64,000 nucleotides of DNA. It comes from Timema cristinae. Taxonomy: Eukaryota; Arthropoda; Insecta; Phasmatodea; Timematidae. Below the pieces are notes generated by a model. It worked only from the letters and a program-made list of their open reading frames with translations, was not told the origin of the DNA and made no database searches. Every line of letters starts with the position of its first letter. The first letter of the stretch is position 1. Position numbers and translations under genes: made by a program. Location: the NCBI GenBank assembly GCA_039000515.1, contig JBCFYV010000012.1, positions 84,298,193 to 84,362,192 of the forward strand, in the 5' to 3' direction. Positions 32,876-42,580 of the stretch are shown here, piece after piece.

Positions 32876-33735
32876 TCTGAGATGTAATTATTTTTCTTTG
32901 ATTTCCTCTGAAAGTTTTCAAAACCTTGCCTCTGCTGCAGTAAACACGGTCACCATATTTGGCCTCGGTTTCCATTGAGGAATCCTTTGAATTGTCGGTG
33001 ATTGAGTCCTCTGATTTAATGAAGTTCTCTGTTTGCACTAATGTCCGTATCAGATTTCTTTAACCCAGATATTTTACAACCAAATTTTACTGGTGTAAGC
33101 CTATAATGCAGTGATATGCAATAAGTGTGTTGGAGTGGCAAAGTTATCACATATGCTTTGTGAGGAGAGACACTATTCCATTGTTTGCTCTAATCATTGT
33201 AGACAAATTTATACAAATACCTTTTTGATGCCTTGCAGCCTTGATCTGTCAATCCATGGAGTACAGAAAGACGAGTTATTAATAAATTTAGAATTCTTAC
33301 GTCACACCTGGAGCAAATATGCTCATTTGAACGGTTGATGTTATGTCAGAGAACTCATATATGGCTAGTGAAAAAATAGATGCCAATTTTTTGAAATTTT
33401 CAAAAATTTCGATGCAATAATACGTGCAATATCTGTGACACTGCGTTACATAGATATTCAATCAAGACATATTTACTCAAACTTCTTCACGCAATTAACA
33501 CAAGGTTTTTACGATACGGCTATCAAACAATTATTAACAAAGTCCCCATAAATAAACGGACTCGATGTCATAGCTGCTGTTGAAGTATTGGTAGATTTAC
33601 TAAGCATAAACTTTAAATGCTTTCGTCCCTTAATAAAACTTTTAATCATATTTCGCTGACAACCTAGTCTAAGTAATATGAGAATATGCTAGGAATTTAT
33701 TTTGCAAATTTCATTTAGTTGGTTGGCCGCAATAA
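32876..33735. other. Unassigned, possibly upstream part of the Mutator/YqaJ element
   Basis: A 75-codon plus frame at 33111-33338 contains several cysteines (ICNKCVG, HMLCEERHYSIVC, NHC) but I cannot align it to a known zinc finger. The distance is right for the missing N-terminal part of the transposase to the right, but I see no matching blocks. Confidence 0.3.
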
Positions 33736-34898
33736 ATGGCATGGCGGGCCATGGGTTGTGCACCACTGTCTTACCTTATCCGCGAGAAAAGGGTTCATTT
33801 TTGCCTTAATATGTCCTACTCTTCTAGAAGTCATGCTGCTGTAGTTTCTTACAATACTAAAACTCCTCTATATAAAATACACAAAGTAATGTACCAAGCT
33901 AGTCCCGGGAAGTTTACTAAGAAGATGGAGATGTGAAGACTTCGTCAAATTGAAAGAACAAGAATTCTGCCTGCAAAAGTGAAGAAAAAGAACCCATTTA
34001 GACCTAGGTTGTCTAATAATGACAAAGACTATGGGCCTTGTGCTCAGAAGCCTGATATGGTTACGGAAAAATTTGATAGAGAGAAAATTAGATGTATTGC
34101 TACTTTACCAAGCACATCAGAGCAACGTGAGGAGCTTGAAAGAGGGACACTTCTCCAAAGAAATAGTGGTCGATGGAAAGAAGTACGGTGAAAGCTGCTC
34201 ACTGTCTCTAACTTTGGACCCGTTTGTCGAAGACTTCCTCACACATCTTGTGAAAAGGCTGTTCAAGGTATGCTCTATGATGATTTTGACACAGATGCAA
34301 TGCTGTACGGTAGAGATGATGAGAAGAATGGTATATTGGCTCTTGAAAATAAAATGAATATTAAAGTTGAGCCTTGTGGGCTCTTTGTTGATCCGGAATT
34401 ATCTTACTTGGGAGCAACTCCCGATGGTCTAATAGGATCTGACACCATTATTGAAGTGAAGTGTCCACCCTCAGCAAGGAACATGACACCAGAAGAAGCT
34501 GTTTTAAAAAGAAAGTTTACTTTTTGAAACATAAGCAAGGACAAAAGAGAAATTACGCGCATTAACAAAAAACACACTACTATCAAGTGAAAGGCCAACT
34601 TCATGTGACCAAGAGAAGTTATTGCCTCTTTGTTTTATGGAAAAATGTGGGTATAAAGCTCGAGAAGATTTTCAGAGACGATGCATTTTGGTCTAGCCAC
34701 ATGGAGAAAAAACTGAGCCAGTTCTATCTAGATTGTCTCCTGCCAGAGCTTGTAGATCCAAGACGCAGACGATCCATGCCGATTAGAAATCCACCTTACA
34801 TAACAAAGGCTATTGAAGACAAACAAAAGGCTGACAAATGTAAGGCAATGGCCCTTGAGAATTCCAATTTAAAACCTAAAGTGAGGCGAAAGCTTTAG
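33736..34898 (+). pseudogene. Mutator-like transposase end plus YqaJ nuclease domain, decayed
   Basis: In one frame from 33736: EKRVHFCLNMSYSSRSHAAV, LYKIHKVMYQASPGKFTKKM, which resembles the end of the arthropod Mutator-like transposase domain. It is followed by DYGPCAQKPDM and a YqaJ/lambda-exonuclease-like domain: LTVSNFGPVCRRLP, PCGLFVDPELSYLGATPDGL (catalytic D), IIEVKCPPSA (E-x-K), then HYYQVKGQLHVT (34575-34610) and DCLLPELVDPRRR. YqaJ folds are metal-dependent DNA exonucleases. The frame is broken by TGA at 33934 and at 34189, a shift at the T-run 34521-34526 and a TAA near 34561. Both early TGA codons stand where arginine is usual, so CGA-to-TGA decay is likely. The N-terminal catalytic part of the transposase is missing. 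It might instead be a host-derived gene or one hit by assembly error. Confidence 0.7.
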
Positions 34899-36169
34899 TT
34901 ATTAGGCTTCCAAACGCAAATATAGAGCTAAACTCCCCTTACCTCAATTTTGACTTGTTTTTTAATTGTTTCGTGATTATGTGCTAAAAACAAAATATAT
35001 AATCTCTAAAATTACGAATAGTTATAAAATTAAAATTGTCGACTGTGTTTGTTGAAAAGTTACCTAAACTCAAATGTCTTGTATTCTATGGTGATTGTGA
35101 TCGTTTTATAGAGTTCTATATAAGGGTGTGTCAAATAAATTGCTATTTGCTTCCCATAAAATTATATAAAACAATTTTTTTAACTAATTAATAAAATAAT
35201 CACAACATTTCTAAGTGGTCAAATGCGGGTAAATGATTGTTTCGGAGCGTATATTGACATTTCGAAAAACTTTTATCCAACTATGTTTTTAAATTTCATA
35301 TAATAACTATAGTATGAAGAGAAATATGTTGAATATATTAATGCGAATGTGTTCAATTCATTATTTTATAAAATTACTGGTGAATGTATAGAATCACCAA
35401 AAGTAAAAGTAATTTACCAGTAATTTTTTTAATATACCTATCCACTTTGGTGAAAGTATGAAACATCAACGGTATTTTCTACATCTACCATTGATTTTAT
35501 AAAACATATAAGTTATGCTGAATATATTATAAAACATAACTCAAAACTAATCAAACCTTTACTTAGCTTATTAACATTAACCAGTGACTGATGGTAATTT
35601 TATAAAATCACCGGTGACTTTATAAAATTTTCAGCGATTGAAATAGTGTTTTTGTAGATTCACCCAATGTAAAAAATACGAAAAGTAGCAACAGATGAAT
35701 AAAGGCATCTGATTGGCTGAGCGTTTGAGTCACTCAGTACACAAGCCAGCTCGTTAATTATATTCTCAAAGATAATGGAAGATAATTTTAGTTGTTAAAA
35801 ATTAGGTAATATGTTAGAATTTGGAAGAATAAATAAACCTTAAAAATACACACCTATACAATCAACATTGTTACTCTACTTATTAAAAATAAATGGTAGG
35901 GACGACGGTGCACCGCACAGTCTTTCTCCATCTCTCATATTAAAATGGACTGATTTACTAAAAACTTGTAATAGTTGTGAAACGAAATAATAGATTCCCC
36001 ATATTTTTACAGAAACACTCCACCAAAGGTCATAAAGGAAATAATATACACTGCTAGCTATTTAATTCCTTACTCCATGGCAATAGATTATTCAGAACAC
36101 TTGCAGAAATGTAATAAAAGGGGAACATCTTTGTCCACCAAAGAGCATAATAAATTTCATATTTAAAAT
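34899..36169. other. No gene seen; possible worn MITE
   Basis: TTTTATAAAAT followed by TACTGGTGA or CACCGGTGA recurs at 35363, 35505 and 35600 in direct or inverted form. This may be a worn MITE of about 290 bp (35355-35645). The rest is AT-rich and unassigned. Confidence 0.35.
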
Positions 36170-36420
36170 ATCTCCAAATTTATGTTTTTATATTTGCTTA
36201 TATCTCAGAAACTATTGGGTTTTGAAATATGTTTCGAATAAAATATTTGTTATTTTTAACAGTACAAAAAAAATACAGTTCTAAGTATTTTCGTATCTCA
36301 AATAGTAGCGGAGAAATGATCAAAATTGGAAATTAACCATTATGTAAAGTAACCTTAAAGTCACTTTCATAGGAAATGTAAAATTGCCATTTTGTTTGTA
36401 ATATTAAACAATACGTAAAT
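36170..36420. repeat. Unclassified dispersed repeat, interrupted by the BEL element
   Basis: Shares TTCGTATCTCAAATAG, GATCAAAATTGGAAATT, AAAGTCACTTTCA and TTTGTTTGTAATATTAAACA with 57570-57710. The shared part ends where the BEL element begins and appears to continue past its right LTR (AAAAACATTAAAC), so the BEL copy inserted in it. Confidence 0.7.
36416..36420. repeat. BEL target site duplication, left copy
   Basis: TAAAT directly before the left LTR; the same five bases follow the right LTR at 42576-42580. Five bases is the expected duplication for BEL/Pao. Confidence 0.9.
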
Positions 36421-36678
36421 TGTTTGGGGCTTGTATATGTGTATATTGTTTTATTTTGAACTATGGTTACTGTGTTGTTCTGGCGCCAAGAAACTTGGTC
36501 GGTGTCTGTTGTGCTTTCTGTTAACGGGATCGTGCGCGCGCGCTCGCGCGCGCATGACTGGTGGTGGACAGTCAGTCTCGTTTTGGTTGTCGTCCCGTGT
36601 ATATCTTAAGAGTGTCGGATACCATAAACATTCAGTTTTTGTGAACACTAAACTATACAGTCCACTTCATACCTAACA
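36421..36678 (+). repeat. BEL left LTR
   Basis: Starts TGTTTGGGGC and ends CATACCTAACA (TG...CA). It includes a strictly alternating G/C tract at 36531-36553, interrupted once by T, that could adopt Z-DNA, and the promoter and polyadenylation functions expected of an LTR, though no clear TATA box is seen. Confidence 0.97.
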
Positions 36679-36700
36679 TTTGGTCCATCCGTGACGGATT
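36679..36700 (+). promoter_or_regulatory. Probable primer-binding site
   Basis: TTTGGTCCATCCGTGACGG starts directly at the LTR border. TGG is the complement of a tRNA CCA end, and the following bases should pair with the primer tRNA. I cannot name the tRNA. Confidence 0.6.
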
Positions 36701-37097
36701 TGTACCTTCCTCGCGTCCTTTTTATCGTATCGTGTTGTTTATTTGTGTCATAGGCGTATAATGGTCGCAGCGTATTATTACGTGTCACGATCGCCAGTAC
36801 AATGTTTTTAGGCGTATATATGCTCTGATCGTGTGTTATGTGTTTTGGCCACTTCTCTCTCGCTTGAATTTACTTTGTCCCAATTTCATGTGGATTTTCG
36901 CGTAAATAATTTTGTTTGTAATTTATTTCATTAGCGGCCATCTTTAACAACGCTGTCTTTCCGTGCGTGAATGCGCGCCAACGCCATATTGGAACAGTAT
37001 ATTTTCCAAAGCTCTATTGATACGTTGTCAGATTGTAAATAAACCTTTGCTGTGCTCGCGTGTTGGTCGTGTATTCTGTAGTAGGTAAAGAATTAAA
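36701..37097 (+). other. BEL leader
   Basis: About 400 bases of untranslated leader between the primer-binding site and the gag ATG, where the packaging signal would be expected. Confidence 0.6.
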
Positions 37098-39992
37098 ATG
37101 GCGAATTTATCACTGGACTCTGCGTTAATCAAACTGACACGCGCGGAGTGCCGGATTAAACGCGCGGAAACGTTAGCTAAAGCAAGTGAGAACCTAGACT
37201 ACAAGTGTTGTGAGCTATTTATAGCCACCTGTCGGGATCTTAAGGTCTTGCGTGAGACCTACGAGACAGACCATTTAACCGTGCAATTAAGTAGTCAAGA
37301 CATTGATGACTTCGACCTTGAGGCACACGAGAAGAGACTTTGTGACTTCGATAACACCTATTATTACATAATGTCTATCTTGGATCGTGTTAGTGCCACC
37401 AAATGTCCCGACAGCTCCACGCAACGACCTACCCCCTCAAGTGCTCCTCGCGTAACTCTCCCGGCCATTCCATTACCACATTTCAGTGGGGATCTTAAAT
37501 TGTGGACCAATTTTTCCAATTTGTTTAAAACCCTTGTCACTGATAACCCTAACCTAACCAACATTGAAAGACTATCATATTTGAAGTCGGCAGTCAGTGG
37601 CGAACCGCTATCAATAGTACAGGCGCTTCCACTCACCAATGGAAACTATCCTGTGGCATGGGATTTGTTAGTGAGGCGATATGACAACAAACGTCTTATT
37701 GTGGCACAACACATCGATGCAATTCTTCAAATACCATCGGTGCCGGCTGAGTCTACTACTGGGCTGCGTGTCCTTCTTTCTACACTGAGGGAAAATGTAG
37801 CCGCTCTTCATGCCCTGGAAATTCCTGTGGTTTATTGGGACTTGATCCTCATCCATATACTTAGCAACAAATTAGACATTGCTCTTCGTGCTCAATGGGA
37901 GCGCACCTTTGTTGACTCAGAGTTACCCACTGTTGACAGCTTCATAAATTTCCTGGAAAGATATTGCCGTTCCTTTGAATCCCTGGCCTCATACAAGGTC
38001 AAACCACATCCAAGGTCATCCTTCAATGCCAATGGCTGTCGAAGATCATATCAACCAGCTGCAGTCATGGTTTCAACTTCAACATCACAGTGTGTTTTGT
38101 GTAATGCATCTCACCCCTTACACAAGTGCCCTGAGTACCTTCTCAAGGACCCAAAGGAACGCTTCAACTTCATCAAGCAAGCAAGACTGTGCTTAAATTG
38201 CCTCAGAGAGTCTCATCAATCTGTACAGTGTCCCTCATCGTATCGCTGTCGTACTTGTGATGCCAGGCACCATTCATCACTGCATTTTCCAGAATCACTT
38301 GTATCTAGTACACCACAGGATCACCCCACGCATCAAGAAACACAACTCGAGGCTGGAGCTCCAGTCAATATAATGGCCTCCTTTGCAGGAGTAACCCATC
38401 CGTCGACCATCCTGCTGTCCACAGCACTTGTTGAAGCACAGGATGTATCAGGATCATATCAAGTAATCAGGGTACTACTTGACTCTGGGAGTCAAGCTAG
38501 TTTTATTACTGACCAATGTCTGTCAAGGCTAGGCCTGTCACGACGCAAGGCGTCCTTAGCCCTTCATGGACTTTCCCATACACCGTTATCTGTGGCCAAA
38601 GGGGTCTCAACCTGTTTTGTCCGACCCATTGGATTGTTGTCTCCTAGCTTGTCTATCGATGTCTTTGTTCTACCCCGGATTACTGGTCACTTACCCAGTA
38701 CCCCTCTATCATCTCCAACGTGGTCTCATGTTTCAAATTTAAAACTTGCAGATCCTACATGCTGTACCCCAGGACCTATCGATATGCTGATCGGTGCAGA
38801 AACCTTCTCCCACATCATCACAGGAAGGAAACTAGAAGGGGAATCCGGAACTCCTTGTGCCCTAGAAACTGTCTTCGGCTGGGTGTTAACAGGAAGGGTG
38901 CAGCAACCCTCGATGTCACCATACACCTCATCTCTAGACATGTCATCTTTCTTCATATTTTCGTCTTCATGCACACCAACCCTAACAGATATCGTAGAGA
39001 AGTTTTGGAAACTTGAAGAACTGCCGTCAACCCCAGTTATCACCCCCAAGGAAGCTCTCTGTGAAGACATCTTTGTCAAACTGCACACTCGAAATGTTAT
39101 GGGTCGTTACAGTGTGGCACTCCCATTTGATGGCCCCAGACCAGAGCTTGGTGACTCACACACCACTGCTCTTCGTCGTTTTCGAGCCCTTGAACGCCGA
39201 CTACACCGGCAACCTCACTTAAAGGCCAGTTATTCGGACTTCATGCAGGACTATCTAGACACAGGTCACATGGAGGTAGTGACAGATCCATCCGTCAACT
39301 CTGGCTATTCTTACTACATTCCCCATCATTGTGTGATCAAACCTGACAGTACCACCACTAAACTTCGGGTGGTGTTCGATGCTTCGGCCAAAACAGACTT
39401 GGGAACTTCTCTAAATGATCAACTATTAACAGGACCCAAACTTCAAAATGATATTACAAAGGTTCTCCTTCGTTTTCGTTCACATTCAATTGTTTTTACT
39501 GCTGATATCAAACAAATGTATCGTCAAATTCAAGTTCATCCTGAAGATCAAGACTATCAGCGCATTTTTTGGCGGTTCAATGACAGTGATCCAATTCAAG
39601 TGTACCGTCTGAAGACTGTGACATATGGAGTATCATCGTCACCTTATCTCGCCATTCGTACCCTACACCAGCTTGCTGATGATGAAAAGACACGCTTTCC
39701 AGAGGCCTCAAGGGTGGTTCACTCAGATCTGTATGTTGATGATGTGTGTTCGGGCGCTGATTCCCCTGAAAAGGCAGTGGCTCTACAACAAGAACTTGTA
39801 CACTTGTTGAAGATGGGCGGCTTCCAATTACGAAAGTTTGCAAGTAACCACCCAATACTTCTAGAAGGGTTACACCCAGAAGATATTCAAATGCCTCCAT
39901 TGTCATACTCTTTTGATGACGATTCCACTGTCAAGGTTCTCGGTCTCCAATGGAACCCGGGTCAGACACCTTTTCATACAAGGTACAACTGA
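37098..39992 (+). CDS. BEL gag-pol: gag, zinc fingers, protease, reverse transcriptase
   Basis: One 964-codon frame from ATG 37098 (context AAAATGG). Residues 1-330 are the gag-like capsid region. About 331-396 form the BEL zinc-binding block (CVLCNASHPLHKC, LCLNCLRESHQSVQCPS, CRTCDARHHSSLH). About 455-470 hold the aspartic protease active site (LLDSGSQASFI). RT follows: LRVVFDASAK near 757, FTADIKQMYRQI near 795, YGVSSSPYL, and the catalytic YVDDVCSGAD near 878. Gag, protease and RT together make particles, mature them and copy the RNA. The frame ends early at 39992 because of a shift near 39955; RNase H continues in another frame. The protease to RT part looks intact. Confidence 0.95.
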   Translation: MANLSLDSALIKLTRAECRIKRAETLAKASENLDYKCCELFIATCRDLKVLRETYETDHLTVQLSSQDIDDFDLEAHEKRLCDFDNTYYYIMSILDRVSATKCPDSSTQRPTPSSAPRVTLPAIPLPHFSGDLKLWTNFSNLFKTLVTDNPNLTNIERLSYLKSAVSGEPLSIVQALPLTNGNYPVAWDLLVRRYDNKRLIVAQHIDAILQIPSVPAESTTGLRVLLSTLRENVAALHALEIPVVYWDLILIHILSNKLDIALRAQWERTFVDSELPTVDSFINFLERYCRSFESLASYKVKPHPRSSFNANGCRRSYQPAAVMVSTSTSQCVLCNASHPLHKCPEYLLKDPKERFNFIKQARLCLNCLRESHQSVQCPSSYRCRTCDARHHSSLHFPESLVSSTPQDHPTHQETQLEAGAPVNIMASFAGVTHPSTILLSTALVEAQDVSGSYQVIRVLLDSGSQASFITDQCLSRLGLSRRKASLALHGLSHTPLSVAKGVSTCFVRPIGLLSPSLSIDVFVLPRITGHLPSTPLSSPTWSHVSNLKLADPTCCTPGPIDMLIGAETFSHIITGRKLEGESGTPCALETVFGWVLTGRVQQPSMSPYTSSLDMSSFFIFSSSCTPTLTDIVEKFWKLEELPSTPVITPKEALCEDIFVKLHTRNVMGRYSVALPFDGPRPELGDSHTTALRRFRALERRLHRQPHLKASYSDFMQDYLDTGHMEVVTDPSVNSGYSYYIPHHCVIKPDSTTTKLRVVFDASAKTDLGTSLNDQLLTGPKLQNDITKVLLRFRSHSIVFTADIKQMYRQIQVHPEDQDYQRIFWRFNDSDPIQVYRLKTVTYGVSSSPYLAIRTLHQLADDEKTRFPEASRVVHSDLYVDDVCSGADSPEKAVALQQELVHLLKMGGFQLRKFASNHPILLEGLHPEDIQMPPLSYSFDDDSTVKVLGLQWNPGQTPFHTRYN

Positions 39993-40748
39993 CCTCAAAA
40001 TCCCTTTCCAAACGAGCAATACTCTCGGATATTGCAAGAATATTTGACCCACTAGGTTGGCTGTCTCCTATCATCTTGTTTGCAAAATATCTTATCCAAA
40101 TCCTATGGATTAAAGGTGTTGACTGGGACTCTCCCCCCCCCTCCTGAAATAGCTGAAAGATGGAATCGTTTCAAAGCTGAGCTTCCACTTGTTTCTAACA
40201 TCTCAATCGACAGATGTCTGACCTCTGCAGATGCGGCTTGTAGCATCGAGATTCATGGCTTCTCTGATAGCTCTGAGAGTGGTTATGCAGCTGTTGTATA
40301 CCTCCGGGTTATTTCCTCTGACACAATAAAGGTGCGACTTTTGCTCGCTAAATCAAAGGTAGCACCCATAAAACAAGTGTCACTACCGCGCTTGGAACTA
40401 TGTGCGGCGTTACTCTTGGCACGCATGTTACACTTGCTAATGGAAACCTACTCCTTCTTGAAAATTGACAAGGTCTACGCCTGGACAGACTCTACAATCA
40501 CATTGGCCTGGATCCAATCTTCATCCCACCTGTGGAAAACATTTGTTGCCAATCGTGTGAGTAAGATCCAAGATCTCACTTCCCCCGATTGGTGGCACCA
40601 TATACCTTCAGAGCAAAACCCGCTGATTGTGCCTCTCGTGGGTTGTTTCCCTCTCAGCTTGTTGATCACCCACTTTGGTGGGCAGGACCTTTGTGGCTTA
40701 TGGAGGATTCAACCAATTGGCCGCAACCTAAAGAATTGTCTCGCTTAG
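39950..40748 (+). CDS. BEL pol: RT connection and RNase H
   Basis: Continues pol in two frames, 39950-40147 and 40080-40748. The change falls at the ten-C run 40132-40141. SDIARIFDPLGWLSP is the conserved block after BEL RT; GFSDSSESGYAAVVYLR (about 40255) and VYAWTDSTITLAWI (about 40475) carry the RNase H acidic residues. The homopolymer at the break points to a sequencing error rather than real damage. RNase H removes the RNA template during reverse transcription. Confidence 0.9.
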
Positions 40749-41560
40749 CTGAACCTATTGAAGAAAGCAAAACCCTCACTCTGACTTCAGTCGCCCCTGA
40801 CACCAACATTCTGGACCTGTTAGATAAGTTTTCGTCCTTATCAAAAATAAGACGTATAACAGCGTATTGCTTTCGTTTTGTTTGTGCTTCTCGCCCTGGA
40901 CGTATCGCACCCACCGGACCCTTACAAGTGGATGAACTACACAAGGCTCTGTTATTTTGGGTCAAACAAACCCAACAGATCAGCTTTGCTGATGATATTG
41001 CTCGTGTTGTCAAGGATCAACCTTGTTCATCCTCAGTACAAAGGCTAAATCCCTTTCTCGATTCTGCCGGTGTTTTAAGAGTCGGCGGCCGCCTTCAACA
41101 ATCCAATTTGTCCTTTGAAGAAAAACATCCAATCCTACTTCCGAAGCGGAGTCGGCTCGTGGAACTTCTAATTGACCAACTACACGTTGATAATCTACAT
41201 CCAGGACCACACAACTTGCAGTCCTTACTTCAGCGTGAGTTCTGGATAATTGATGCGCGAAACACAATCAGATTGCGGCTACGCAAATGTTTAAAATGTT
41301 TCAAGTTTCGTCCAACCTTACTGACACCAGCCATGGGAAGTCTCCCGGCAGCTCGTGTTTGTCAAGCCAAACCCTTTCTGAAGACAGGTGTCGACTATGG
41401 AGGTCCATTCACAATCACAATGGCTCGAGTACGCAAACCTAGAACTTGTTTGGCCTATATTTGCCTATTTGTCTGCTTCTCCACAAAGGCTATTCACCTA
41501 GAACTGCGTCAGACTTATCAACTGAAGCCTTTCTTGCGGCATTTCGTCGTTTTATCGCAC
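40589..41560 (+). CDS. BEL pol: linker and integrase zinc-binding domain
   Basis: The frame changes again near 40615 (ADCASRGLFPSQLVDHPLWW is the block after RNase H). Then come VGGRLQQSNLSFEEKHPILL, LHVDNLHPGPHN (His pair) and LRKCLKCFKF (Cys pair), the HHCC zinc finger of integrase, and the core start KTGVDYGGPF near 41385 with the first catalytic Asp. A break follows near 41500-41515. Confidence 0.9.
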
Positions 41561-42168
41561 GTCGAGGACATTGTTCAGATATGTTCAGTGACTGCGGAAC
41601 TAATTTTGTTGGTGCTAATAGACAGCTCTCCACTCTTCAAAGGTTTCTCACAGATTCTGGCAACAATGAAGCTTTTAGTAGGCAGCTCGTTGACCACAAC
41701 ATCACCTGGCACTTTAATCCCCCCGCAACTCCACATTTTGGAGGACTTTGGGAAGCAGGGATACGATCAGTCAAGTCATTGCTCCTCAAAACTATTGGCT
41801 CTCAGATCCTAACTTATGAAGAGCTGTACACTGTCTTGACACAAATTGAAGTCACTCTCAATTCAAGACCACTTTGTGCTTTATCAGCAGATCCCAGCGA
41901 TTTGTCATCACTAACCCCAAGTCACTTCCTAACCTTGGGACCACCACAGCTACTACCAGAGTCTGATGTCACCGCCACTCCAGTCAATCGTCTGACGAGA
42001 TGGAGCCTGCTGCAGCATATCCACCAGTCTTTCTGGAAGCGTTGGCATCAAGACTACCTCCATCAACTCCAGCCCAAAGCAAGTGGAGTCACCCACAAGA
42101 CAACCTTCAAGAAGGGGTCCTGGTCCTCATCAAGGAACCAAACCTGCCTCCACTACGTTGGCGACTAG
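41446..42168 (+). CDS. BEL pol: integrase catalytic core
   Basis: From about 41505: ASDLSTEAFLAAFRRFIARR in other BEL elements follows the shift seen here; then FSDCGTNFVGANRQL with the second Asp (codon 41590-41592) and PHFGGLWEAGIRSVK with the Glu (41752-41754). The C-terminal block PSHFLTLGPP, QSFWKRWHQDYLHQLQ is the DUF5641-type end. A further shift lies between about 42050 and 42115. Confidence 0.9.
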   Translation: MFGLYLPICLLLHKGYSPRTASDLSTEAFLAAFRRFIARRGHCSDMFSDCGTNFVGANRQLSTLQRFLTDSGNNEAFSRQLVDHNITWHFNPPATPHFGGLWEAGIRSVKSLLLKTIGSQILTYEELYTVLTQIEVTLNSRPLCALSADPSDLSSLTPSHFLTLGPPQLLPESDVTATPVNRLTRWSLLQHIHQSFWKRWHQDYLHQLQPKASGVTHKTTFKKGSWSSSRNQTCLHYVGD

Positions 42169-42287
42169 GACGTGTGGCGAAAACATTCCCTGGTCCCGAT
42201 GGCGTAGTGCGTGTCGCTCAAGTCCGTACTGCACAAGGTGTCCTCATCAGACCAGTGGTGAAATTGTCTCCCCTCCCCTCAAACTAA
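42000..42287 (+). CDS. BEL pol: integrase C-terminal tail
   Basis: The final frame, valid from about 42110, reads GVLVLIKEPNLPPLRWRLGR, then PGPDGVVRVAQVRTAQG and ends at TAA/TAG after SPLPSN at 42287. This is the usual BEL end just ahead of the polypurine tract. Confidence 0.85.
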   Translation: MEPAAAYPPVFLEALASRLPPSTPAQSKWSHPQDNLQEGVLVLIKEPNLPPLRWRLGRVAKTFPGPDGVVRVAQVRTAQGVLIRPVVKLSPLPSN

Positions 42288-42303
42288 TTGAAATACGAGT
42301 ATT

Positions 42304-42317
42304 TCAAGGGGGCGGGA
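42304..42317 (+). promoter_or_regulatory. BEL polypurine tract
   Basis: AAGGGGGCGGGA directly before the right LTR TGTTTGGGG at 42318. It is the expected primer site for plus-strand DNA synthesis, with a single C. Confidence 0.75.
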
Positions 42318-42575
42318 TGTTTGGGGCTTGTATATGTGTATATTGTTTTATTTTGAACTATGGTTACTGTGTTGTTCTGGCGCCAAGAAACTTGGTCGGT
42401 GTCTGTTGTGCTTTCTGTTAACGGGATCGTGCGCGCGCGCTCGCGCGCGCATGACTGGTGGTGGACAGTCAGTCTCGTTTTGGTTGTCGTCCCGTGTATA
42501 TCTTAAGAGTGTCGGATACCATAAACATTCAGTTTTTGTGAACACTAAACTATACAGTCCACTTCATACCTAACA
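42318..42575 (+). repeat. BEL right LTR
   Basis: Identical by eye to the left LTR over 258 bp, including the alternating G/C tract, and followed by the TAAAT duplication at 42576-42580. Confidence 0.97.
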
Positions 42576-42580
42576 TAAAT

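Larger units (their letters stand above)
36421..42575 (+). mobile_element. Complete BEL/Pao LTR retrotransposon
   Basis: A 6155-bp element with 258-bp LTRs (36421-36678 and 42318-42575), primer-binding site, long leader, gag-pol, a polypurine tract just before 42318 and a TAAAT duplication. The two LTRs are identical over their full length by eye, so the insertion is very recent. The pol region has the full BEL set of domains, but the reading frame changes five times. No envelope-like frame follows integrase. It lies within an unclassified dispersed repeat. Confidence 0.97.

Noticed and set aside
36431..36676. 81-codon frame present twice
   Set aside because: It lies inside the BEL LTR and is duplicated only because both LTRs are identical.
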